64,000 nucleotides of DNA, from the NCBI GenBank assembly GCA_035578175.1, contig JAQMRL010000004.1, forward strand, positions 35,604,401-35,668,400, read 5' to 3'. Below, piece after piece: positions 9,690-22,061 of this stretch. Position numbers and translations under genes: made by a program. The stretch is from Catonia carolina. Taxonomy: Eukaryota; Arthropoda; Insecta; Hemiptera; Achilidae. The stretch's first letter is position 1; every line of letters starts with the position of its first letter. The notes below the pieces were generated by a model. The model was not told where the DNA came from, ran no database searches, and was given only the letters and a program-made list of their open reading frames with translations.

Positions 9690-10370
9690 ATTAAAAATAT
9701 AGTCATATGTGCGAGTTTTTTTAATAAATTCGTTACGTCAAATAAATTTTGATATGGCTTAACAATTGAAAAATTAAAGGAAAAGCCAAAAATATGTGTT
9801 GCATTTTCTTCCCGTCCTGATAAGTGTCCGCCTATTTTCATAAACATCTCAGAAGTTCCATTATAAAATCAAGTTAAATATTTAGGAGTTATAAATGATA
9901 AACGTTTAACCTGATCAAACCACATGAAATTAAAACAGCAAAATACCGACTAGCAGAATAAAACTTCTACACAGTATTATTGAAAAACAATCCCACCTAC
10001 CGTTAAAACAAAAGACTTTCTGTCTACAAGTATCTTTTAAAACGTATATGATCATATGCTTGTCAAATAAAATATGGTTCCACTACTAGGTAGGAATTTT
10101 TACTATATTTAGGCAGCGCAACCTTAATTACTAATCAGGATTATCACAAACTCCCCTTGCTACTTCCGTAATGAACCCAATCTCAACGACTTGCGAATCT
10201 CTTACGTTGTTAATATAAGTAGAGTACTATTGACGATTTCATAGAAAAACTGACAGATATAAAAACTACTTATTTAAAAGAATGTGTACACCACAACTAC
10301 CTGACGTTCCCCAGAGGAGGTTAAAGAGAATATGGAACAGAGGTTTACTTTGAGATTATGTAGCACATTT
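9690..10370 (+). pseudogene. Jockey RT C-terminal pseudogene
   Basis: Several frames together give LNNWKIKGKAKICVAFSSRPDKCPP, VKYLGVINDKRLT, a degraded middle, and the terminal PQRRLKRIWNRGLL, which matches RRLKRRWSRDLL of the intact element. There are many stops and shifts, so the copy is old. It begins directly after the end of the family P copy. Confidence 0.78.
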
Positions 10371-10379
10371 GAAGTTGTT

Positions 10380-11290
10380 TAATTAAACAAGAACAAATAA
10401 AGCTAATGCAAAACAATCCCTTTCATGAGATGATGCGTTTCATAGCTAGTGGTAATTTTTAAAAAGGCTTACCTTCGACTTGTGGCAAAGACCGTTAGTG
10501 ACTTCTGCTACCTATTCTTTTAGAGGAATCAAATACAAGACACTATTTTCGTTTCCCAATTTCGACTTTGATTTATTGTGACTTCCGATTATAAGCCACT
10601 TCCTAATACTGGAACATCAAACCTTATGATTTCTGTATCTATTCTTTAAGAGAAATCGAATGACACTATTTTGTTTCCAAATTCCGATTTTGATTTTTTG
10701 ACTTTTTATTTTGAGCCACTTCCGGGCAAAACTGAAACTCCAAACCTAATGGAATACAAAGCTAATGTTGACAAAATCCCTTTCCTGAGACGACGCATCT
10801 CAAGGCGGGTGGATATTTTTAAAAAAAGCTTACTTTCGACTTATGGCAAAAATTATTAAAGATTAAACGTTGACAAGAAATTTTTTGTATAGATTACGTA
10901 TCTAAAAGCGTTTGTTGCTATATCTTGTAGTTTTTGACATTGATTTCTTGACTTCCGATTTAGGGTCACTTCTGGTCGATACCAGAACATCAAACCCAAT
11001 GATTTCTGTATCTTGTTACTCTTTAAGAGAAATCAAATAACACAATTTTTGTTTCCAAATTCCAAACTCTATTTCTTGACTTCCGGTTTTGGGCCACTTC
11101 CAGACTTAAAACACAATTCAGGCTCACTAACGTTTTGTGTAGATTATGAAACAGAAAACCGTTTGTTGTTGTCTTTTGCAGTTAATGATATCTGGGTATG
11201 ACGGATGGACAAAACAAAATGATAGATGACAATTTTAAAAATTGCCACAAAAAATGTTTATGTCATCTGCTGTTCCCGCGCAGTTCATTG
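10380..11290. repeat. Repeat family S, partly tandem
   Basis: Diverged repeated blocks. An AAGCTAATG...ATCCCTTTCCTGAGACGACGC block is at about 10396 and 10758 (362 apart), and a TTTCTGTATCT...AGAGAAATC block at about 10627 and 10997. GACTTCCG...GCCACTTCC occurs several times. The right part (11090-11260, ending in GACGGA-GGACAAAACAAAATAATAGATGACA) recurs at 29170-29460. No coding sense was found. Confidence 0.55.
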
Positions 11291-11404
11291 TAATCCTGAA
11301 TAATGGTTTAGAAAATATGATATTAAATGATTAATATAAACAAATACCAAATGACCTTCACCTTTTAGTGTCAAAAATATCGACAATTATTTTTATTCAA
11401 TCAA

Positions 11405-11790
11405 CCTCTTCCCCAAGCAAACGACGTCCGGTATCTTGGGCTGTATTTAGGTAGTTGACATGAAATATATACGTCCACCAGAAGCGACAGTTACTAAAAT
11501 GACGGATTAAAACAGTTACGCAGGCTTTTCGACAAACTATTAAAATTACCCATGACTTCGGAACTCTTAACGAAGGCCTGTGAGGCAATGGTCCAACCGA
11601 TCACGATGAATGACAGCCGGATTTATAGAGCAGCACAGCCGTCAGTCATTTCACATTTACGGCGTATCCAAAGCAAATTCATGCGACTCATTACTAATTC
11701 CAATAAAACATTATATGATGTGTGCCTAGTATTAGGCCTATTATTACATTGAGCTTTTATTACATCGACATGTCTAAAATTGCACCGTTA
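11405..11790 (+). pseudogene. Jockey RT C-terminal pseudogene
   Basis: The plus strand reads NDVRYLGLYLG, then LRRLFDKLLKLPMTSELLTKACEAMVQPI and a degraded IYRAAQPSVISHLRRIQSKFMRLITNSNK, parallel to YLGMYLD ... KPIW-YGIQ ... RFQSK-LR-I-NAP of the better copies. It has stops and an altered KPIWxYG motif, and is truncated at both ends. Confidence 0.72.
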
Positions 11791-12000
11791 GGCTCTGAGA
11801 CAGCCTTCAAAATTATAATAATTCCTTATTACATAACATACATTTTATCGATTTACCAGGAATTGACCAAAGATGAGTAAAAAGTCGGGGGAGTAAAGAT
11901 ATGATACAATAATACTAGTAGTAAATATATAATTCAAAATTTTAATTAAACACAATTTAATTCTCTAAACGCTATCAATGAGTGGCGTCTTCATCTAAGC
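11791..12000. other. No recognisable feature
   Basis: AT-rich spacer between a Jockey remnant and the hAT-like element; nothing recognised. Confidence 0.4.
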
Positions 12001-13025
12001 CACTGATTCCCTAACTTTTCTAGCCCACGGCACACTGCAAAAAAAAAAAACGCCAGTAGCCGTGACACGCCTATTATTTTATAAGGATAAGACGTAAAGC
12101 TCTGTTTATTTTTCCTGTTAAAAACACCGTCACAGTAACCAATAGGCTATAATTCTATTAAGAAAACTAAAACTGTAACATTCTAAATTTATATGAAATT
12201 ATTTTTTTTTTTGTTTCTAACCAAAACTATTTAAGTACAATATAAAAAAATCTAGTGTAAAACACTCACACAACTTTCTCTTGCCAACGCAAATAATTAA
12301 CAAAACAGCTTAACATTAGTAATAAAACGTTAGAAATAAACATAAAAAAACTAACCTCAAAAACCTTAATCTTACTTTAATCATAAGCGAATGATGCAAA
12401 ATGAAAATCAACTTCAATTTGGTTTAACAATACGGAAAATCATTCTCACGCTGAACTAGGCTCAGTAGAGAAAATGCCCTAAATAAAGGTTGTAGATCTT
12501 TTAATTTCCTAGAAATTTGATTATAAATTATACATTTTTGTAATAAAATGCATACTAAGGCTGAAATCTTAAAAATAGGTTTTCTACAGATATTCATGAA
12601 AAAAACAGAAAATCGCTAATTACCGCTAAACTAAACGTTATACAAACAAATTTTTGAAATAAAAGTTGTAGGATTTTTAATTCTCTACATTTTTTATTAT
12701 ATAAATTTTTTCGCTAAAATGCATATTAAAGCCGTAATCTTGAAACAATTTTTTTTTACGTCAAACAGCCTCACAAAGATTTCAGTAAACATGGCGCCTA
12801 CCCTAACTCGTTGAGATACTTAGTAACCTATAAGCCTTGAGAAACCTAGTAAACAAGGCGATTTGAAAAGGCGTAGGACCAGTTTTTGAGAAAATCGGAA
12901 TAAAGTGAAAAAAGTTACTTCTGGTGACCGATTTTGATGAAAGTGTTCGTGTCGGGTCTGATAGTAGTATTTAACTTAAGTTTCAAGTTCGTACGATGTT
13001 CCGTTCTTGAGATATTCTGTTCACG

Positions 13026-13062
<37 letters not shown>

Positions 13063-13513
13063 GAATCGCTAAAATCGTGTTTTTTGGGTTCTGGGGTCTG
13101 AAAACGTGTATGTTATATCCGGTTGTTTAGTACTACGCCAAAAAACAATTTCAAAAAAATCAATATGAAAACAATACTTTGCTTCTTATATGTATTCATA
13201 TAGGCAAGAGAAAGTAAAAAGATAGTCGTTTTGTATATTATTAGTTTGTTTTTATATGTTTAATGTGTCACGTGAAATTGATGTTTATGAAGAATCTCCA
13301 GCTTTCGTGGTTGTACAACTGATAAGGTCAATCTTACGTCGTTCTCTACTAATTAAAGCTATGACTTATTCTTAGTTTACGTTTGGTTTATTACCAAAAA
13401 CTTGCTTTTACATATGTAGGATATTGATAAGGGCAACAATGCTTTTAATTTGTATTCTGGATCCCGGGGCACGCTTGGCTGGCCTGGCGGAGCACACAGT
13501 TTGGAAAACATTG
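12001..13513. mobile_element. hAT-like non-autonomous element with a nested family P copy
   Basis: The left end reads CACTGATTCCCTAACTTTT followed by CTAGCCCACGGCACAC. The inverse complement of the right end reads CAATGTTTTCCAAACTGTGTG followed by CTCCGCCAGGCC. Both resemble hAT terminal repeats of the CAGTGGTTCCCAAACTTTT type. A family P copy takes up 12245-13220. The 8 bases on either side match at only 4 positions, so the target duplication is not convincing. No transposase frame remains. Confidence 0.5.
12245..13220 (+). mobile_element. Repeat family P, copy 2
   Basis: Collinear with copy 1. It starts AATCTAGTGTAAAACACTCACAC then AACTTTCTCTTGCC, and ends TATAGGCAAGAGAAAGTAAAA. The internal CA repeat at 13024-13062 (starting CGCGCGCACAC) is in the same place. 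It is inserted within the hAT-like element. Confidence 0.75.
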
Positions 13514-15284
13514 CCAAAGGCATTAAAGTAATTTTTTAAACATTTATTACACGTTCTGATGAGTTTTGCTTATATTGTCTTTACGAATTTCCAAAATTGA
13601 ATAAATTAAACAAAATTTGTATAACTTTCGAACCAGCTTAATCTATCTGTGAAAAGACTTCATATTGTTAGGTTATTTTTGTTATGTAAAAAACTTAGCG
13701 CGATGTCAAACTAACTGCCATATTAGTAAAATACTTTTGGTTCCACCCGTTATAGGTTAGTGTGCTAATATCAGATCACTGTACCAAGTACCAGAATCGG
13801 CAAATTTTTTTAAATTTTGTTTTCAATTTTTATGATATTTATGTTTCTTAATTATGCACTTTGGTACATTTAAAAACAATTTTGAGTATGTTTTGTGTTG
13901 GAAACGGGTGCCCTTTTATTTAACCACCAAGTTTCTCTGCAGTTGATAATTGCAAAGTGATTTGTGTATTACAATTTTCATTCACTAGTGCCATTAATAT
14001 CATATAAATCGAATAATAACAATAAAATAAATAAAAGAGACTTTCCTTTATTATACAAATGTTTAATACTGAAATTAAAAAAAAAAAACATTTACAATCA
14101 CCGAAACGGATAGTGTCTTCATATAAGGACACTTTCAAGTAGCCTAGAGTACAGCACCAGCCACACAAATATTTTAATTTTGATAAGGGTGCATAAAAAG
14201 GAACCCCAAGCGTTTACAAATATACCCCGGCACTCCTCGTTGTATAACGTTCAAATTTGTTCATTTACAACCCAAAATCATAAGTGCCGTTATTTTCAAC
14301 CACCATCCGTTTACAAGATTTTTATAAAAATTAATTCGCCCTATAAAGGGTTATTAAAAGTTATTAATAGTGTAATAAAATTCATACCTAAAGAAAAAAA
14401 AGTAAAAATTACGGGCCAAAAATGGTTGTTAAAATAAAAATAATTTCCGTTTAAGAAAAATTAGTTGAGAATATTTTTAGAAAATACTGGTGTTATAGCT
14501 TGATTTCAGAAAATTGCCAGGTTCCATGTGACGAACCTTGCATATGATTTCATAATGGCTTTCCAGCTGAATATTATGTTAGTCAAATCATGAGATTAAT
14601 AGCGTTTGGTCAAATATCAGGTGGTCACCACACAAAGGTGCTTACTCTGCGACTTCATCTTAATAATTCAATATAACTTTCACAAACCCACCTGTTAGAT
14701 TTTCCCGGAGAATTCTTCAAAATTTAGATTGAATTTATAATTTTGAATGAATAGTTTAAATTTAGTACATAAATTGGAATTCTATTTAAAAAAAATCATT
14801 GGAAAGAAATCCCTGTAAAAGTATAGTTTGATATACTAAATTAAGACTACTTTATTTGAATATAATACCAGCTCGTTTTCAAGAAAATCTATTTAGTATA
14901 AACGAATAAATTTAAGTTACATTTTATTATTCAATATAAATTCCACCAATATGAAAAATATTGAAACTTTTATAGAAAGACAGATGAAAAATAAAAGAGC
15001 TGTTGTACATAGAAAAATAGAATCTTCAATATTAAGCCTTAAAATTCATGAAGCCCTGACCTATATTCAAAATCTTTTGTGTATTTGAACGAAACTGCGC
15101 TGTCATAAATAGTATTTTTCGCTTCGCTGAATAAAATTTATTTCTCACTTGAATGAAACTGTTCGTTTAAATACCGATTCAATATTAAAGACCAGTAAAA
15201 GATTTTCAATTACAAAACTTCAATTAACCGAACATTGCATTTGTAAAATAAATAATTAAAAAATTCAAGTAAACTTAAATAACA
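13514..15284. other. No recognisable feature
   Basis: AT-rich. Open frames at 13920-14168 (minus) and 14180-14437 (plus) have no recognisable family or codon pattern. A 33-codon run near 13273 (EIDVYEESPAFVVV) is short and unsupported. Confidence 0.4.
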
Positions 15285-15515
15285 TACAAAATAGACGGCA
15301 TCGGTACTACACACGTGACAAAGATCAACTCTTATCGGAAAAAGCGAGAATTACTCTTTACCAGTGTCATTTTGGCTACTTCACACCCAAAATAAATAAC
15401 CTGCTCCCAAAACATCTAAAAAATCTATGAGGTATAAAGTTTAATATAGAAATAAAAAAATGGATTGCAAATGCAGGAAGAGAGACTATTGCAAAAATTA
15501 TCGCTAATACTCAAA
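15285..15515 (+). pseudogene. CR1-like LINE C-terminal tail
   Basis: The frame reads RYYTRDKDQLLSEKARITLY then QCHFGYFTPKINNLLPKHLK. This is the Y-TR-----L---------G-K-YN-LP--IK pattern at the C-terminus of CR1-like LINE polymerases in insects, which differs from the Jockey ending. A stop follows KHLKNL. The AT-rich stretch to about 15825, ending in AAT/ATT repeats, may be its 3' UTR and tail. Confidence 0.65.
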
Positions 15516-15791
15516 TGTAAGTGATCAAAGAGACAGAAGAAAAATAAGTTTCGGAAATTTTTATGTGCAAGTTATATTGCAATAGTTTGGGACCTAAAGC
15601 GTTTATTCTAATAACCAAAATATTCCTTTAAGCGATATTCCTAGAACCGAAAATGACTATACATCGTTTTAACCATAGTTGGATGGGATAATTTCCACCA
15701 CCTCTAGCAAAATATTTTAGTGCAGTGTAAGCAATTTTGTATTATTATAAATTGTTATATACCAATGTAATGTAATATAATGGAAATAAAT

Positions 15792-15825
15792 ATTAATAAT
15801 AATAATAATTATTATTATTATTACA
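15792..15825. repeat. AAT/ATT microsatellite
   Basis: TTAATAATAATAATAATTATTATTATTATTA-type trinucleotide run, partly self-complementary. It could be the tail of the CR1-like LINE remnant just upstream. Confidence 0.7.
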
Positions 15826-15964
15826 CCACGAGAGGAATAATCGGTATTTCGGTAAAAAAAAATCACAATTTTTTTAAAAATAACTTACCAGTATAGAAAT
15901 TATATATTATTTTTTACATTAAAATTATTTCAATTTCATTATAATGCAACAGAAGAACCTTAGA

Positions 15965-16142
15965 TAACAAAGTTTTTTTTTGTTTTACGTCCGACTCTAC
16001 TGCAATTACTGCTAATGCAGACGGTGAAGGATGAAATGATTTTTGTAACGAATGAAAATATGCCGTGCCTGTATGGGATTCGAACACAAGACCGCATGAT
16101 GAGAGGCGAGCACGTTACCAGCTACGCCAATGCGGGCGGCCG
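15965..16142 (-). mobile_element. SINE-B copy (tRNA-headed), minus strand
   Basis: On the minus strand the head reads TTGGCGTAGCTGGTAACGTG (A box) and, further on, GTTCGAATCCC (B box), giving a tRNA-like pol III promoter. The body continues with the GTCTGCATTAGCAGTAATTG block and ends GTCGGACGTAAAAC plus A-rich. The same elements are at 23628-23814 and partly at 28966 and 50015. A real tRNA gene is unlikely because the acceptor arms do not pair and a SINE body follows. Confidence 0.8.
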
Positions 16143-16674
16143 GCGTAGAGTTTTGTTATATGGTATTCTTATTACTTATTTTTGAAGTGGTATTTATGCG
16201 GTAGATTAGTTGAAAGGAGTTAACTAAAGTTAGTTCTACTAAATTTTATTTAAAAAATTATTAACAAAAATTTGAAACCTACAGTTGGACATAAAAGTTT
16301 AATAGATTGAAATTCTACAAGTCACAACGATTGTGAGAAACTTTACAACGATCACTTCATTTTTTAAAAGGCTTATTTTCAGACCAGCAGCTTCTCTTTC
16401 TCAAAAAATTTTATCCACATAAGCACTAAAGTTCCTCTGAGAAATCTTTAAAAATTATCGTCAGCATCTTACATTGTAAATATTACTCAATTCGGCTTAA
16501 TTTCATCGAAAACATTATACAAAAAATATATTGCACACGGATATTTGACATAAAATATAAAATAAAATGTCTGCAAAAATGTCAGGAAAGAAGCCTACTA
16601 TCGCAGTACAATTAATTTACCCCGTTTTACTACTCAACAAATTTTTTAAACTTGTACTGAGTGTGTTAATTTTA

Positions 16675-17365
16675 TTATTCTTCTCTTGCCCTTTATGAAA
16701 ATATAGGTAAAGAAAGTTAGTATGTTATTATAACGATTTTCAAAATCGAGTTTTCACCGTTTTCGGGTATCCTAAACAAAAGAACGTCTTTACCGATCTG
16801 TGTGTGTGTGTGCGTGTGCGCGCGCGCGCGCGTGTGTGTGTGTGTATGTGTGTGTGGAAAACTCACATAAAATTTTGATCAAGGTGCGTCAAATAGAAGT
16901 TGTTTATTCATATAACTTTTCCCTTTTTTTATAATTTCTTAAAAACGGGTCCTAAGATTTTATTTAAAATCAACAACTCATTTAATATAATATGTTTATG
17001 CTCTATAAGTTAGCCTAGGTAAGTAAAATTTTTACTGAAATTCGGTAGGGGAAGTTTTATCATCGTAGTAAAATATAATATTTTTCTAGAATGTGGCCAT
17101 TGAAATATATATTTAATATGTGGAATGTGGCCATTTTAGGGGAAAAATAAAACACAAGAAATTATAGAAAACAAAAAAATCCTATAACATTTATTTTTTG
17201 AATATTTTTTACTGAGCTTAATTTAGCTAGCGTTAATTTGTGATTTTCATTATTTTGTTTATGAAAACATCAACAAAGATTAATTATCCATTAGGATAAT
17301 TTACCAATGATTAAAATTAAGTTGTGTTTCATTATTTACATTGGCAAGTGAAACTCGTGTGAATA
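16675..17365 (-). mobile_element. Repeat family P, copy 3 (inverted)
   Basis: The left edge is the inverted 3' end (TTCTTCTCTTGCC...TATAGG). It is followed by the GT/CG microsatellite (16797-16857), the inverted CTATAAGTTAGCC-AAATTCGG blocks, and a right edge reading CATTGGCAAGTGAAACTCGTGTG, the inverse of the family's 5' end. It is more diverged than copies 1 and 2. Confidence 0.68.
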
Positions 17366-19224
17366 TTTATAACACCATATTATTTCTATAATAGTAAAAA
17401 ATTTGGCGAAAATAAAAATAAGTTGAGCAATATTAAAATTAAAGTAGAATCTTCACAATATAATTGCATAGCTATTCGGGATAGATACATAACAATTTTA
17501 CCTTAATTAGGGAAAAGCTATTTAAAAAATTGACAGAATTTTACACAAAAACTGTCTACGTTAATCGAATAAAATACAGGGAGTAAATAAAGTTTATTGT
17601 TTTATAAAATACGGGAGAGATATGTAGGCCTACAAACTGAATCTGTATTACAGAATGACAACAATAGCATTAGTACGAAGCGAAAATATTGTTTCCAAAA
17701 ACAAAGCGAAGGAAACTTTATAAGAGTAACTCTCACAGGAAACTCCTCTAACCTCATCGTTTTTTTCAACCCTTTATTTTTTAGATAAAAATAAAGTGTA
17801 TGATTTAATGAGTTTTACAAAACACTGAGCTGTAGTAGGGTACGTTTTAGTACTACTGGAAAAGTTTTCCAAAAAAAAAAAATTATCAAGTGGGCTACAG
17901 TGAATACGGTTTTCAGAATGCGGTGTTACATCTAACAAACAAACAGTTGCCGGTTACTATTATGCGTACTAATATCCTACCAGATAACTGTATGTTTGTG
18001 TGTTTGTAGTAGTGTATATGAATGCTTTAGAGAGAACGACAACAAATCATTGTAACAATAGTCTGTGATGTCACCACAGTGTTTTATACGGCGTTATAAC
18101 AATGTACTGTAGGCATAATTCACAAAACAGGAGTTACTAGAACGGGAGGGGGTTGGTTATAGAACTAACGCGAAAGGGCCTCTCTTATAACAGTCACCGT
18201 GTATATATTCTATAATATTCTTGTGCTGGAATTCATTACAAATTCTCTTCATCTCTTTTTCACTCACTCTTATTCTCAATTATATATCTATATCTCTCTC
18301 ATTTTCATATTACATACAACTGTGCTGTTAACCCGTTACGCTAGAATAGAATCAAAATTTCTTCCCTAACCTCTCCGCATTAATTTCCATACTCTTACTA
18401 TTTTAGTGGAGTCTAGTATTAAACGCTCCTTTCTCAACACATATCTCTCGACTAAATTTGGTTTATTATAGTACAGAACTTTCAACAAACATATATACCC
18501 TTTAACATGTACCTTCTACTTCGTTTTCACCTTAACCGATGCAAATATTCTACCTTATATGGCCTATTTATCCCACATAGTCTGCTGTTAGAAAGGAGTT
18601 ACCTTCTCCAGTCTACCGATGCTTACTCATTTCCGTACCTTACGTAAATACCGCAGAAACCGCTGAAGTTGCACATCATACCTTCATACAAACATTCATA
18701 GACTTTCATAAAACTTGTTTGTTTTACTCTTTGAATGAACATTCTCAAACTACCGACATATTTCATTATTTTTCGTCATTGTGAATAATTAGTTTAATAA
18801 TATCACATATTTAAGTAACAATTACATATTGTGACAATATATAAAAGGAAAGTGTTGGTTACAGTATTCTCTAACAGAACCGAGTTTGTAGTAGAGGTGT
18901 TAATGTAAATAATAATAGTTATTAAATCGGGTTAGTTGCAATTTTATTATAAATATTCAGTACAAATGGTTGGCTTTATTATAGACCTATTGTTGTGACA
19001 GCTACCTGAGAGGGTTTGGTGTATCTATTTAGTAGATAATTAGCTCTTTTGCAAAAATCTGGTAACTCTTTACTCAATTCAATTTTTTACTTTTGTAAGA
19101 GACTTCCTGAATCCGAAGACTTTGTAATGTTAATATTATATCGAAAATTTCAGTTGATCTCGTAATTACCTTAGCTTCGGTATATACTAAGCACACCCGG
19201 TTTTGGTCTTGATTGGTCATTTAG
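17366..19224. other. No recognisable feature
   Basis: AT-rich, with some pyrimidine-rich stretches near 18240-18310. The open frame at 17597-17788 has no family resemblance. Confidence 0.45.
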
Positions 19225-19515
19225 TGAGTGAATTGTTTTCGCGTTTGGCCCTTCGTCCACTGGTGCAACGCAACTGTGATTCAACCTGAAGAAATATCAC
19301 ATAAGTGTCGGACTGGTCACTTTGTATTTAGACACATATGTTATTATCCTGTATCTGATCCACTAGTGCGACTGCAACGCAATTTGTGTTCAACCCGCAA
19401 ACGTGCAACTCCAAACTCAACGGCTTTGCCAGTCGACTCTATGCAACTCGCGTGTGATTATATTCTCAGATTTGCGTACATATTGTACTCAGTAAATTGC
19501 CTTTTAGTTATTTGA
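19225..19515 (+). other. Open frame with internal duplication, function unknown
   Basis: A 95-codon frame (ATG at 19228) within a locally GC-richer patch. Two blocks resemble each other: CCACTGGTGC-AACGCAACTG-GATTCAACC near 19257 and CCACTAGTGCGACTGCAACG-AATTTGTGTTCAACCC near 19361. I recognise no domain. It is more likely a piece of an unknown repeat than a gene. Confidence 0.2.
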
Positions 19516-19863
19516 TTAAAATTTTGTACTACATAATGTCATGTTGAATAATTACAATACATCTAAACTTAAAGTAATTAGCAGTTTTTCTTCCACTGAA
19601 ATACCCTCATGTTTGTGTCCTTCTCTCTAATTACTGGTCGAAGTTTTTTGGTCAGCTCTTTAAAGAGTTCCCTGGACATTCCATAAAAGCTTTTAAACTT
19701 TACTTCGTCTTTTTCAACTTGTTTTGCTAACTCAAAAGCAGAACATGTTTAATTTTCGCGAATGAAAAGATTTACCCAAAATGTATGCTTTTTTGAAGCT
19801 GTGTCAAGTACCAGAACGCACAACAACATTAGATTCCTAACAGCACGACTTGAGAAGAAGTAG

Positions 19864-20040
19864 TACTTTTATACGGATTTGAGTACAAGACAGTGGTTAC
19901 TAAAGCTGTACAAGACTACCTCTTATTTACACACCATAAACATCATCATCATCATCATCATAATCTCGTTGGGTCACGGGGTTGCTTATTGTTCTAAATT
20001 GAACAGATTGCAACGTACACACATAAGGTTAAAAAAGTTA
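19864..20040 (+). mobile_element. SINE-A fragment (head missing)
   Basis: Matches the body of the copies at 32432, 37170 and 57505: TACTTTTATACGGATTTGAG, ACAGTGGTTAC, then GTTGGGTCACGGGGTTGCTT and TTCTAAATTGAACAGATTGC. The tRNA-like head is missing and part of the middle is deleted. An expanded ATC run (CATCATCATCATC) lies within it. Confidence 0.7.
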
Positions 20041-21494
20041 ATTATTACTGATTGTAAATTTTACCTGAATGAAAAATAAGGTATTTATTAACTCATAAAC
20101 ACCAGCTATTGAAATCGCATAACGGGTAACAATGAGCAATACAATTCAAATTATTTTTAGTTTTTGTCCTTTTTGAAAGATAAAAAAATATAGCATACAT
20201 CATGTTTTAGGAATGAAAATTCAAGCCATTATGAAAAAAAAACAATAAAACGGAAAATAAATGCAGAAGTATTCAACCAAAAACAACATCACAATTTCCA
20301 AAGCGGTATCATACCTATGAATTGTATTTCAGTTGCGAATTTTAACTTAGTATTGTTACAGTTACTTCTGTACATTGAACACAGAACTGCCTAACAACCC
20401 GTGACTTGTGAAAACATGCCTTATCTCTTCGGTATCATCATTATAACATAGAGCTCCTGTTTTCATATTATCGTACTACTACAACCATCCAACTCTGGTG
20501 CAATTTTATATAAACACTAACAATTTGGATCGTGCCCAATATGTCCAAACGACTCAAATTTACTGTTTGATAAAAATAAACGTAAACATTCCAGGTTTAT
20601 TTTTATGCGACAATTTTAATATCATATTTTAGATTAAAATCCAAACAAGCTGTCTTTTTCCAAATGAAACTAATGTAATATGAAAACAAACAAGTACAAT
20701 TTAATTATTTCAAACAAGCTATTATATTTTTTTTAATAAAAAGTAATATTCATAAAATTCAATTTAATTTATAAAAGAGACAATTTCATTCCACGTTTTT
20801 GGTAATTTAATTTGAAAAAAATATTCAGTGTATCATGGAAATAACTGTTAAAATGATTATAATTCATTAGAAGTGCAACCTACGTTAAAGTTAAGCACTT
20901 AAAAACTTGAAAATTTTGGTGTCCATTAAACAAGTGTTTGTTTTACAAATTTTCCTCTTATATAAACTGTCCATTAGCCTATAAACGAAAACAAAACGAG
21001 CCAGTATTGTGAAAATGTAAATTATTTATCGTGATAATTATTATGTATCCATACCTAAACTGTTATGTTCAGAAAGCAAATTAAAATACATTAATAGCTT
21101 ATTAATAAATTCCAATATTGACATTACAGAACGTTTACAGAAACAAATTTTACGAAAAGCTATTAAAATTTCATTGTATATACATTTCATTTATATTGTA
21201 TATTTATATTGTATATTTATTTCATTGTAAACAGATATAACATCTGTAAAGACTTAGGACTTAACTCAGTAAGGTAGGAAATTGCACGATTTTAAAGAAC
21301 ATCTAAACGAAGACTGGACTGACATCCAAATTATTTTTCGTTAAACTGAACAAAAGCGCCTGTACTTTAACAAAACTTAACAGATACGATGTGTTTGAGC
21401 AGCGATTTTATAACGTTTTTTAAATTTTACGGCTGCATAAACCACTTCAAATCAATCTTTGGAGTTCTTTTCCTGAGCTGCTTTTTTCTTTGCC
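20041..21494. other. No recognisable feature
   Basis: AT-rich sequence. TTATATTGTATAT-like short duplications occur near 21190-21220. No coding region or shared repeat was recognised. Confidence 0.45.
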
Positions 21495-21505
21495 AGTATC
21501 TATTC

Positions 21506-21802
21506 TGGCTGTACGGAATTCAGATTTTTGGTGCTGCTGCTCGAACCAGTTTAAACAAAATACAGGTATTTCAATCAAGATATTTAAGGCTTGCCACTGG
21601 AGCACCTTGGTATGTGAGAAACGACACCCTTCATTCTGACCTTCGTATTCCCTACGTAAAAGACGTTGCACGACAACTTTATCAAAGTTTCTTTGATAAA
21701 TTGCAAAATCATCCAAACGATCTCGCTCGACAAATGGCCATTCAAAATTTTCCAAATTTTCGACGACTTCGCCGGCTATGGTGTAGGGATCTTCTTCGAT
21801 AA
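21506..21802 (+). CDS. C-terminal 98 codons of a Jockey RT (partial)
   Basis: Open frame from the truncation point to a stop at 21800-21802. It reads WLYGIQIFGAAART, KIQVFQSRYLRLATGAPWYV, DLRIPYVKDVARQLYQ and finally FRRLRRLWCRDLLR. It aligns without gaps to the C-terminus of the intact ORF2 but is clearly a different subfamily. With no endonuclease, RT core or promoter it cannot function. The frame is open upstream to an ATG at 21389, but that part is target DNA. Confidence 0.82.
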   Translation, partial: WLYGIQIFGAAARTSLNKIQVFQSRYLRLATGAPWYVRNDTLHSDLRIPYVKDVARQLYQSFFDKLQNHPNDLARQMAIQNFPNFRRLRRLWCRDLLR

Positions 21803-22050
21803 CATTCTGTTACCGTTCTTCCATTATCTTCATTTCATTATCTTCAACATCACATCTTCTTAAGTTCGTCACCGTTGGGTTTTCATTTTCATCAAGATCA
21901 TCTCACTCATAGTATGATTACGTCATTCTGGAGGATACACTGCTGGGTGTGACCCCTCCTTCCACGCCTAATAATGACTCTCATCAAATCTAGTAATTGT
22001 GCTTTAATGTATAGTGTAGTGTTCTAGATTTTAAAATTAAAGACAAAAAA
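21506..22050 (+). mobile_element. Young 5'-truncated Jockey insertion
   Basis: AGTATCTATTC at 21495-21505 is repeated exactly at 22051-22061, directly after GACAAAAAA. This 11-bp duplication defines a 545-bp insertion starting with TGGCTGTACGG, the (I)WLYGIQ codons of the RT C-terminus. The 3' UTR runs from 21803 to 22050. Confidence 0.88.
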
Positions 22051-22061
22051 AGTATCTATTC

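Noticed and set aside
13273..13380. Short run EIDVYEESPAFVVV with following residues
   Set aside because: About 33 codons with no start, no splice signals that I trust and no family resemblance.
21475..21500. Splice acceptor (pyrimidine tract then TTTGCCAG) ahead of an RT frame, suggesting an exonised RT tail
   Set aside because: The AG falls inside the 11-bp target duplication just before a truncated Jockey insertion, which explains the junction without splicing.
21389..21802. 137-codon gene with its own ATG
   Set aside because: The first third is target DNA in chance frame with the inserted Jockey C-terminus.
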